The notes under the pieces are model-generated. The model was not told the DNA's origin. It did not search any database and saw only the letters and a program-made list of their open reading frames with translations. Both the position numbers and the translations under genes were made by a program. A stretch of DNA of 64,000 nucleotides from Iris pallida (taxonomy: Eukaryota > Streptophyta > Magnoliopsida > Asparagales > Iridaceae). Of this stretch, positions 54,365-64,000 are shown one piece after another; position 1 is the first letter of the stretch; the number at the start of each line of letters is the position of its first letter. The stretch spans positions 1 to 64,000 of the forward strand of contig JANAVB010004103.1 in assembly GCA_029216955.1 (NCBI GenBank), given 5' to 3'.

Positions 54365-56063
54365 TGTAACGCCCCAGTCCCAAAATACGTAGGACTAAGT
54401 ACGTAGACATGCCAGTTGTATACATACGAAGTATAGGGCCTTGTATGTATACATAAGCTGTAAAATGGAGTAACCATAACCAACTAATCTCATCCATAAA
54501 ATAAAATCAAGCTTTAATAGAAATAGGTAAGAATTTGTCTGTTTACATGTAGTTGGGCAGAGACAATTCCACTACCAACTAATAAAAGAAAAGAGATACA
54601 TGACATATAAAGGGCTAAGTAGAAGTAGCAAGGAGGAACCAAGTCACGTCATCTTCGAATAAATGGAGAAGACCACGATCTCGGCTAGGATACCTACGGA
54701 AGACATGAACACACACCTGGGGAATAACCAGGTCCTCAGACGGACGTAGCAAGATACAGGAAGAACATGCTAATATGAACTGTCAGAATAATAAAATAAT
54801 ATATATAAAAGACTATTCTAGACAAAAATATGCAAGAAGATTCTAACCGCCTAATGTGCAATTTAGAGGACAACTTTCATGCGCATGGGTGAGATTTTAG
54901 GCTATGTGTACGTAACTGGCATCCAGTCATCTGTATCCAGCCGTAACGTCCAAAACGTCAGAGGGTATCTGTAAATAAATTGCCACAGTTCCATCCGGAG
55001 ACTGTGGTTTACCTGTTTGGATTCCTATACGCACTAGCAACTGTCCTCCCCCAATATTTCCCACACTGTTCAAGTTATGTCCATGGCTCGTCCGGTTTTG
55101 TAACTGCTTGAGTCTCTAAAACCCTAGTCATAGCAGTTACGATCATCTACCGTCACATGACTTTAGAGATAGCTAGTCAATAAGTCGTACCCCTAGCAAC
55201 ATGTCTCCAACCGTGTAGTGTGTGTGTCATGGCCACGAAGATATAGGGATATCCCCAAATAAGAAGGTAGTCCGCTAACACTAAGTCAACATGCATAAAA
55301 TAAAGTACGACTAATAAAGTCGCTTGCACCCAAGTGTGGCTTAGACGCGCAGTTTATAACAAAGAAACTAACAATATGAAAGAAAATAAATAATACAAAA
55401 AATAAATAATTTGACAGTTAATTAGCAAGATATACTTGCCTGGTGAGACGCCTGGTGTGGTGCGAGGATCTGACAGGTCCCAATTAGTCCAATAGCCATG
55501 TTCGATGTGTAAAGGTCCGAAGTTACGAGGAAATAGGAAAGCAAGATTTAGACATGAAGGATGACGATAATCGAAGAGAGTTTGAGTGAAAAATACGTCT
55601 ATTATTTTAAAGAAATAATTTATACTATTTAAAAATAGGTTTTAGTTAATCTAAATATAACTACAAAATCTAAGAAAATTATTTTAACAACAATTTAATT
55701 CTAAGTTTGTCAACATCTATTTTATAGATAAAATATACCTTTTTTACTAAAAATAGTTTAGACAGATATTAATAATCTGGAAAATTATATTGTTTAAAAA
55801 GACCAAGCCAAATATAATATTTATATAAATGTGTATATATATTTATACAAAAAAACTTTAAAAGAATATATATATATATATACTTATACAAGAAAACTTT
55901 AAAAGATGTATATATAAAGATAACCACAAAAATGATTTTTAGTATCATAATAATTAATTCAAATTTGAGATATCAGTAATACTGATATTATTTATAATAA
56001 TATATATACTAAATAAAATAATATTAATAATTAATACTGATCCTTAATCCTAGATAATCTGTT

Positions 56064-56102
<39 letters not shown>

Positions 56103-58194
56103 GCAATGATAGAAACAAAACAAGAACTAACAAGCAATACTAATAACAAACAACAAAATTAAAATAAATAAATAAATAAATGAAATAATAAAAAAAATAA
56201 AAAAAACTCACACTTTTCCAGCAAACGCAGCTTGGTTGCTGCCGCACTTTAGAAAAGAAGGGGGGAGAGAAAAAAAGTCAACCCAAAACAAAAAAAAGGA
56301 AATGGAAGAAGGGATCAGCGAAGGAGAGAGCGGGGCGCTCGACGGGAAAGAGAGGGAGAAGAAATCGAGGGCGGTCAGCCATGGGCTGTGCGGGAGAGAT
56401 GAGGAGAGGCTGCGATTCTCGAGCGCGCGGGTTGGAGTCGTCAGCTCGACGAGGAAAGCGGTGGTTGGTGGGGGCGGCGCGCGCTCGGCGCTGGACGCGG
56501 CGGTTGGAAAACTCGCCGGAGGGGTCGAGTATGGGGGTCGCTGTATGCTGGAGGGTGGGAGGCTTTGCTACTAGGCCCTGACCTAGGGCGGTGGGTCACG
56601 ACAACGCTGCCGGTCGGTTGCGGATCTGGAGGCGAGGATGGCCGCGTCAACACGACGAATGGCGACAGCGAGAGCGGGACGCTCACCGGCCTGGCCACGA
56701 GCGGAGGGCTCGACATCGGGGTTAGTAGGTCATGGGGTTTAGGGTTTTATTTGGGGGTAGTGATGGTGGTTACGTCGGTGGCGGGTTCGGGGTTTATTTG
56801 TCTGGAAGGAGACGATGGCAGTACGGTGGTGGTAGGCCGGAGTTGGCCGAAAAGCGGGGGTGAGTAATTTGGTGGTAATGATGTTGGTTTGCTATGGTGG
56901 CGGGTGGCCAATGGCGAGTCTGGTGGACGGGCGATGATGGGTGCCGTTACAGGGGCGACACATCGAGGGGTCGGCGGAAGTCTGGCCCTTGGCTAAGACA
57001 GGAAAGAGGGTGGTTGGGAAAAAGGAGCAGGCGCACGCCGAGGGTTGAAGCTGGAAGGCTCGGGGGAAGTTTGTCGTGGAAATCCACCGCCGCTGGTTGG
57101 TTGCGGTGAGGTACAGGAGCTGGTGGTGATGGATGGCACGGGAGGCTGGCCAGGGATGGTCTGAGTCGGAAGGTCGGGTGGACACGGGATGGAAGTTATG
57201 GGGGGTTGGATTGTGTCCTGCGTGGCACGGGAACAAAGTTGTGTCCGGCATGTCGGACACGGAGAGGATCTATGTATTTGTAATAGAAAAATTATAGTGG
57301 ATGGGAAGGGGGCACGGACACGATGCACGGATTTTTGGGTTTGTGGAAATTTGTGGATGTGTGGAATTTATGGAGGAGTACCTACCTATTTATAGGATAT
57401 GGAAATTCCCAGTTGGATAAAGATTAGGATTTATTCAAAACCCGAATAGATAATTCAATTATTAAATTTAAACCAATACATTCATATCTAAATCTAAATC
57501 CAAATCCAATTTAAATATAGATAAATAACACATTTAAATTAAACTATTTAATTTAAATCAATAAATCTAATCACCATTTAATTTATCATAAATAAATCAA
57601 AAATATCTTTTTATAGAATTTATATAATAATTAATTTCAAAAATCATAATAAATATTTAAGTATTAATAGGAAAATTTCACACTACCTTTTTATTTAAAT
57701 AGCATAATAATTTCGAAAATGAGAATAAATATTTTAAATAGCAATATGAAATATCCTTAAAAATTTCGAAAATAGACATAAATATTCAAATATTTAGAAT
57801 GCCTTCTTGCTAAATAATTTATTATAAATAATAAAAATTATTTTTTTTGAAAATGTACATGAAATAATTTTCATGTGTTTTAGTCGAGTAGAATATTCAC
57901 ATAAATCTAGTTTTCTAAATTACCATTAAAATAAGATAGCTTTTTTAAAATAATTAAAATACTAAGTTTGGCAACCTCGACTAAAAATAATTATTATATA
58001 TATTTTTTGAAACCATCACCGATAATAAAATAAAAAATATTTTTCTAAAAATATGTACCTCGCATATATTCGCACTCGACGAGTAATTACGAAAAAAAAC
58101 GTAAATTCCCGCACGACGTACAATACGACTATGCGACGTATAAATACAAAAAAAATTAGTACTAAAAATATAGTAGAAATTTAGGGGTTTTACA
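54365..58194 (-). repeat. A2 element 5' LTR
   Basis: Pairs with 49267-53141 along its whole length. The TATA box CCTATAAATAGG (minus) is at 57385-57396; (TAA)n at 56066-56103 is shorter than in the other LTR. No standard tRNA-Met primer site is visible on the minus strand after 54365. Confidence 0.93.
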
Positions 58195-60666
58195 CAATAG
58201 GTAGTATAGAATCGGTAAAGGATTAGGAAAGATGGGCTGGGTCATGGACATGAGAATGATCGTAGAAATTTGGATAAATAATATCTATAAAATTTGAATT
58301 TATTTTATGAAGCTTGAAAACTAGTTTTTCCATGAGTCAAAAATATTCATACTTAAGTAAAGAAAACTCTTAAGTTGTAAAAATAGGATTTATAGGTATA
58401 AACTATATTTTATTAGTAAAAATAATAATTTAGATAATTATTTTAAAAGTAATTATGAAATTAGTTTAATATTAGGAACTATATTCTTATGGTAAAAAAT
58501 AGTTCTATATAATTATCAATAATATAGAAATTGGTTGAGGGTTTTAAAGCCACAGTTATGTAGGCTAAGTCAACAATAATATTTATATATTTTACAAGAA
58601 AATTTTGAAAGGATTGGTTAATCATGATAAAATACCAAAATCAATTATTAATAATAATTACAAAAATCTCTAGAACTTACATTATAAAAAATAATAATAA
58701 TAGTAATAACAGAAATATTAAGTATGATGTTTGCAATAATAATACAATCTAACAAAAACAAAAATAGTAATAATGATGAATAATAATAATATTAATAATC
58801 CTAATAATAATAATATAAAAAATATATCAGTTAACATTAAAAAGTAAAAACAAAACACACACACTTCAATAAAAAGCAACAGAACCCAAAAATAATAATA
58901 ATAGAAATATAAATTATTATAAAGTAACTTGCAGAAAAAAGAAAGATAGGAAAGGAGGGAGAGAGAAGAAAGAGAGGGAAAGGAAGCGGATGAGGAAAAG
59001 AGAGGGTGCCGGAGGTCTTCCCGGCGACGGAGGGAGCGAGAGAGGCCAGCGGCTGCGGAGGCTTGCAGCGGCGGAGGTGGCACAGGCGGCCGGCCAGTCC
59101 TGGGGAGACGAGGGGTGGACTTCGCCGAGCGCAGCCACCGAGCGTTGGCCACGTCGATATCGACGTAGGAGGTCGGGTGCGGCGAAGGGACTCTGCGTGG
59201 TCGGGGAAGACGCACGCAGCGGCGGGTTCGGGATCCGGCCGGCCGCCACGGTGAGTGGGTTGGTGGTGGAGGTGGCGTGTGTGTGTTTTAATTTGGTTGT
59301 GGTGGTCGTGATGATTTTTGGGGGACTTTGGTGCGGTAGTCGGTCACTCTGTTCATGGTGACCGGGGTGATATGGGTCGGTCAGCCGAGGAACGAAGGTG
59401 GAGCGGATCTGGGTTCACGGCACGAAGGGGTTGGTATGGCTGTATGGTCTGTGGCGGGTGGCGGCGATGGTGGCTACGGTGGTTGTTTGGTGATGATGTG
59501 GGTTCTGGTGTGGGGGAAGTCTACCGTGGGGATGACGGTGACCGGTGGCAGGATGGCTGTATGGATGGTGGTGATAGTTCTGTTTTGTGGCGGCGACCAG
59601 GGGCAGTCGCCCGGCTAGGGAGGTATTGGTGGTGCGGCCCCGAGCGGTGGCCATGGTGGTGCTGTTGATGGTTTGGTTGGTGTTGGGTGACCGGTTGCGG
59701 CGACACGGGTCGGCAACGTGGTGGCGGTGAAGGAGGTTGTAGCTGCCGATTTGTCGAGAACATGAGGGTGGCTGGAATTGGTGTTGTATCGGGTACGTGT
59801 CCTGCGAGACACGGGAAGACGTCGAGTCTGGGGTTGTCGGACGGAACAAATTTATAACTGTAATGGAGAGAATATAGTGGATGGGTAGGGGCACGACCAC
59901 GGACACGATGCACAAGTTTTGGGTTGTGGAAATTCATGGAAAAAAAGAGGGCAAGTACCTCTCCTTTTATAGGAGGTGGGAATCCCATTAGGATAAGGAC
60001 TAGGGGGTTTTAAATCTCTCATTAGATAATTTAATATTAAAATAAATAGATTTAAAGTGAATTCAATCCAAATTCGAATCAAATTAAATCTAAGTAAATC
60101 CATCTTTACATTAAAAATAGAATCCAAAAAATACATTCATATTTATAAATCATAATAATTAATTTAAATATCAATCAAACAAATTTTTAAAAATAAATTT
60201 TTATGAACACTAAAATTATAATAATAATTAATTTCGAAAATTCATAATAAGTATTTAAATATTAATAGAAGATAACTTACAAAACCTTTTTGCAAATAAA
60301 AAAAAGTAATATCAATTAGTTTTTGAAACTCAAAATATGCATGGAAATAATTTCCATGCACCTTGCAAGTAGAATAGAATAAAAGTATTATTTATCTAAA
60401 TCATTACTTATACTTGTATAAATCATTTTTATAGTAATAAAAATAAAACATCTGACTAAATTTTTGTGGAAAAAAATATTTATATACCAATTATTTACTC
60501 TTTATGTATTTCAAAAACAAAACTATTTAATATATTTACGAAACCTAAAATAAACTCTTTATGTAAAATAACTAAATAAATAAATATCACGTATGTACGT
60601 ACTCGCACTTGTCGTATAAATATTCGCATAAAACAAAAAATGTAGTAAACTTTTAGGGAGTTTATA

Positions 60667-61980
60667 GACTATATCGATGGAATTCAGGTTGATAGTTGAC
60701 TTTTGACCTCGGCAAAGCTATCACTGAAGCAGAAGGCGTATATCATGCTGGAATGAGAGTAGCCTTCAAGGAGGGAACACGGCCATCAAGTGAGGTGTGC
60801 TCACTCAAAGTCATGTTGCATGATTTGTACTTGGCCGACTTCTTCGATTTGGTAGAAAGGACAGATGTCTTCTGTTCGAAATCAGCGACTAGGTCGGGAT
60901 GGACCACATGATTTTGCCTTAAGCTGTCGACAACGGTACTAAACCATCGTTTCGTGCTGGCGGAAGGTTGACAATCTCTATAGTTGCTTTTGGTATCGGA
61001 ACGACACCGTCAGGAACTAGTTGAGCAGAGAAGTCTCCAAATTGTAGCGAGACGACATTGGCTGTCACCATCTTTTCATCCTTTTAGAGAGTGAGTGCCT
61101 TGGCATTGACTAGCTCTTTGATATTTCCTATGAGTACGTAGCATACCCTGGTTGGATGACCCAAAAATCAGTGATACATACAATACTTAGGATTGTCAGT
61201 TTTACCTACTTCGTCTGGGCACTTGATTTTGAGTAGTTGAAGCTTATTGCTTTAGATTAAGCAATCGAAGATGCTCATGACATCATCACCATCAAAAGAA
61301 TATTCCTTCTTGGGTTGTGGTGCTGTCCTCTGTGGAGGTGCTGCTGCTATAGGTGCTGGCTGACCTACATTGATGGCTAAGGTTTCTTTATGCTTGCAAG
61401 CATTTGGGTTGCTGCCGCTACTGGTAGTAGGATGCTTATCTTTGTCAAGATTTGGCATCGGGATACCTAGTTTCTTAAACTTTTCAGCGCTGTCTTCGGC
61501 TGCTCTGGCACTTACTATGAAGCAACCCCAATCTTGATATTGTGTTGGTCCCGTCCACATGCTGACTATAGATAACAAGTTTGATTTGCAAGTATATATA
61601 GTCAATGCGTCAGGGGACCTAGAGGAATTTTTAGTGCCTCTCGACGGAAACGCACTATGAAACGTTCGGCTATTTCATTGGATTTTTGTTTGATTTTGGT
61701 AAGGATAGACATGGTCATGTCGTGCGTCCCTTCATAGAATCGTTCCAAGAACATCTATTTCAAGGCTGCAAAGGATGCTATGCAACCATCTGGTAGGCTT
61801 CGATACCAATCATAAGCAACGCCTGCTAAGCATCCAACAAGTACTCTAGTGAGTAGAGCATCATTCTGTTGGAAGTGATCAGTCATCATCTCGAGGTGAT
61901 TGATGTATTCACTGAGAGATGTAGTGCCGTCAAATAGCATTATGGTCGGCGACTTATATTTGGGCGACAATGGGACTTCC
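60667..61980 (-). pseudogene. Tat element 2, Gag
   Basis: Gag resumes right of the A1 solo LTR. The conserved gypsy Gag start is at 61970-61755: MLFDGTTSLSEYI, then DALLTRVLVGCLAGVAYDWY and SLPDGCIASFAALK. The segment 61605-61252 covers the proline-rich spacer. At about 61200-61140 a C-x-YH / HPT-x2-C pattern marks the nucleocapsid. Stops break it in several places. The 5' side ends abruptly at 61980, where LTR family D begins, so the Tat 5' LTR is not seen. Confidence 0.87.
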
Positions 61981-62113
61981 TGTAACTCTTTAATTTTATA
62001 TTATATTTAAAGTTGATTTATTAAATTTAAGTTGTTGAAATAATAATAATATTATTATTTAGATAATTCAATTAGTGATAAAAATATATATTTATTTTTT
62101 AAATAATAATTAG

Positions 62114-62240
62114 TTGTAACTCCCAACCTCTTACATTCGTAACTCCCAACCTCTTACATTCATAACTTCCAACCTTTTACATTCCGTAACTCCTAACCTT
62201 TTCCATTCCATAACCCCCGACTCTTCACATTCGTAACTTT
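62114..62240. repeat. 22-bp tandem repeat before family-D TATA box
   Basis: Five to six copies of GTAACTCCCAACCTCTTACATTC with variants, ending 12 bases before the TATA box. Confidence 0.85.
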
Positions 62241-62251
62241 CCTTCATTTTT

Positions 62252-62263
62252 CTATAAAAAAAG
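62252..62263 (+). promoter_or_regulatory. TATA box of family-D LTR
   Basis: CTATAAAAAAAG directly after the tandem repeat, followed by a CA-rich leader. Confidence 0.55.
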
Positions 62264-62678
62264 AAATGTTGAGACAAGACAAAACTCATTACCATATTCT
62301 TCCTTTGGAACAACCCAGCGACCCAAGCCACCGGAGCTGCACCGACGAGCCGAGCTTCGTCGACAACTGACGAACTACGTCCTTCTTGTTCATCAAGTAC
62401 TAAACTCTAGCCTTGGTATAGTTTAAATCTAAGCATGCTAACACCAAACCAATCTTGACCTAGTGGTCACCTGACCAGCCCTAGGATTTAGTCCCGACAG
62501 ACCTTAGTTTGAGCCCTCACCCTTGCATATTTTTATATATATAGATATATATAATGTCTAGAATAAAATATACAGTGTTAGATTCTGTTTCTAACATAGA
62601 ACCAAATCTGACCTATTGGTCAGAGCAGCTGTGTTAGAACCCTATCTAGGAAGCCTGACTTCGAGCCCCTGGCTTTGT

Positions 62679-62681
<3 letters not shown>

Positions 62682-62737
<56 letters not shown>
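62682..62737. repeat. (TA)n microsatellite
   Basis: TA run of about 56 bases at the end of the second of two related segments (62440-62550 and 62590-62680). Confidence 0.95.
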
Positions 62738-62738
<1 letters not shown>

Positions 62739-64000
62739 TATTAATAATACAGAAATTGTATTATTTTATCATATGTTATGAATTTTGTATTTTTATTAAT
62801 ACTTTTACATTGTGTAAAATTTATGTGAAATTCAGATAAATAGTAATTTTAGTTGTAGTATTCATTTATGAATTTTACAGAATTATTTATTCATTAAATA
62901 TATTATTTAGTAATTAAAAACAGTAATTACAAAATTGTGAAAACTGTGTATTTTAATTTTTATGCATGTTTAATACTGTTAATAAATGTTGGAAAAATAC
63001 TGGTAATTGGCGTTTTCATTTGTAGTATTTAGCTATAAATTTTCTATCATTAAATATTATTATTTATATTTTTTATTGATTAAAAACTGAAAGTAGTATT
63101 TCATGTATTTTATGTATATTGATTTTTAGTAAATAATAAACCGTGCTATAAAATTAAATAAAATTCAGAATCAAATAGTAGATTTTTTGTAGATCATTTA
63201 CATATATTTACATGTTAATTTTAGGTTACTTTGATATGCTAAAAATTATTTTCTGTTAACAATTAATTATAAATAATTGTTTTTAAAGTAGTTTCTGATT
63301 CAAATAATTCTATAAATAGTAATTTATGTCCAAAAATTCTACAAATTTAATACCTTCATTATTTTGCCTAGTTTGACCAATGAAAAATAGTAGCATGTTA
63401 GTTTGAGACCTGTAACTATTTAAATAAACGTTGTCGGACCCCTTTTCATAAATACTTTATTTATTTGGTAATTAAAATAAAATATTTTTAATTATTAGTA
63501 CATTTCTGTAAAATATAAGTAATCCATGACTCGTGGTTTTAACTTAATAAAATCTAATTTTTATGTGTATTAAATATTGTGTTAGTCTTAATGTTCAATA
63601 TTAGGACTAGTGTGCCATATCTAGCACAACGTGACCAAGTAAGTAGCACAACACATAGGTAACATTTAACATTTAAACTAAAAAAACTTTATACCTTGTT
63701 ACAGCTTGAGGACTTTAGACATCAACATTTAACAACAATCCTTTTCAGTAAAACAAGGCAAGTACACTACAATTTTACGTTCCTGTTCATGATTCCTATT
63801 TCGCATTTTAGACTTTCGTTACATGTTTCATACTTTTCCTTTAAGTTGTTCTTTACAAGTATCTCAAGTTTTATTTAGCGTTTCTCAAGTTGTACTTTTC
63901 TTACATGTTTCAAGTGGTACTATTCTTACATGTTTCAAGTTGTATTCCTCTTACACATGTCTTACACTTGCATGGGTTGCGAAAATGTCTAGTTAACATG

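Larger units (their letters stand above)
49267..58194 (-). mobile_element. Family-A2 element, LARD-like (long LTRs, tiny non-coding interior)
   Basis: Two direct LTRs of 3875 and 3830 bp enclose 1223 bp without coding sequence. Inserted in the A1 solo LTR; CACAA occurs at 49262-49266 and 58193-58197, the latter overlapping the terminal CA. The first 210 bases of the LTRs differ at 8 sites, mostly C/T, so about 4% divergence. It resembles the large retrotransposon derivatives that move with proteins of relatives, or an internally deleted copy. Confidence 0.88.
47774..60666 (-). repeat. A1 solo LTR in Tat element 2, split by the A2 element
   Basis: Left part 47774-49266, right part 58198-60666, in all about 3.96 kb once the insert is removed. 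The target duplication GACTA is at 47769-47773 and 60667-60671. The minus-strand 3' end is GGGGCGTTACA; the 5' end has decayed to TATAAACTCCC. No internal region, so a solo LTR. The promoter side is marked by CTATAAAAGG at about 59955-59964 (minus). Its GC-rich leader (58960-59900) makes chance ORFs that are not shared with other copies. Confidence 0.92.
61981..64000 (+). repeat. LTR of another element (family D), runs off the window
   Basis: Starts TGTAACTCTTTAATTTT exactly where Tat Gag breaks off. It has a tandem repeat at 62114-62240, a TATA box CTATAAAAAAAG at 62252-62263, and a leader with CCCAGCGACCC. TGTAAC-type starts fit chromovirus LTRs. AT-rich, no genes; the small ORFs are chance. 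The right end is not in view. Confidence 0.6.

Overview
The window is angiosperm intergenic DNA made almost entirely of nested LTR retrotransposons. I found no host gene, rRNA, tRNA or CRISPR array. The plant origin follows from Ty1/copia elements of the SIRE (Sirevirus) type, Ty3/gypsy elements of the Tat type with two RNase H domains, chromovirus (Tekay/Del-like) LTRs of 4-5 kb, a CACTA transposon and primer-binding sites complementary to plant initiator tRNA-Met. Species cannot be told; the deep nesting suggests a large, heterochromatin-rich genome.

Left block (1-24210). Tat element 1 lies on the plus strand. Its 5' part is cut by a long chromovirus-type LTR (family A1, 1-2217). Its protease, G-patch, RT, RNase H, archaeal-type RNase H and integrase follow from 2218 to 6918. 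The integrase is split by a nearly complete young SIRE element (SIRE-1, 6919-16475) with a perfect 5-bp duplication TATGG, and resumes at 16476. Past the pol end come a small antisense ORF with its own TATA box, a 58-bp minisatellite, and an antisense multi-exon gene (18300-23052) with a plant-mobile-domain-like product and coiled coil. Promoter-bearing DNA that is probably the Tat 3' LTR follows.

Middle block (24211-44795). A minus-strand LTR with PBS (family C) is followed by a second SIRE element (SIRE-2, plus strand). SIRE-2 is opened twice. A 1.47-kb non-autonomous CACTA element sits in its 5' LTR. A minus-strand chromovirus remnant (family B, 30073 to about 42448) sits in its gag. The family-B LTR itself holds a SIRE-type solo LTR (duplication ATATA) and an oppositely oriented family-B solo LTR (duplication GTTCT). 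SIRE-2 ends abruptly inside its integrase.

Right block (44796-64000). Tat element 2 lies on the minus strand, so the two Tat copies face each other as a 40-kb-spaced inverted pair. It carries an A1 solo LTR (duplication GACTA), itself opened by an 8.9-kb family-A2 element with two 3.8-kb LTRs and only 1.2 kb of non-coding interior. Tat-2 gag ends at 61980, where another promoter-bearing LTR (family D) runs off the window.

The most notable items are the spliced antisense gene of Tat-1, SIRE-1 ORF3 with its own U3-like promoter, hairpins in the A1 LTR with compensatory base changes between copies, and a family-B LTR carrying about 39 W-box cores and nine G-boxes.
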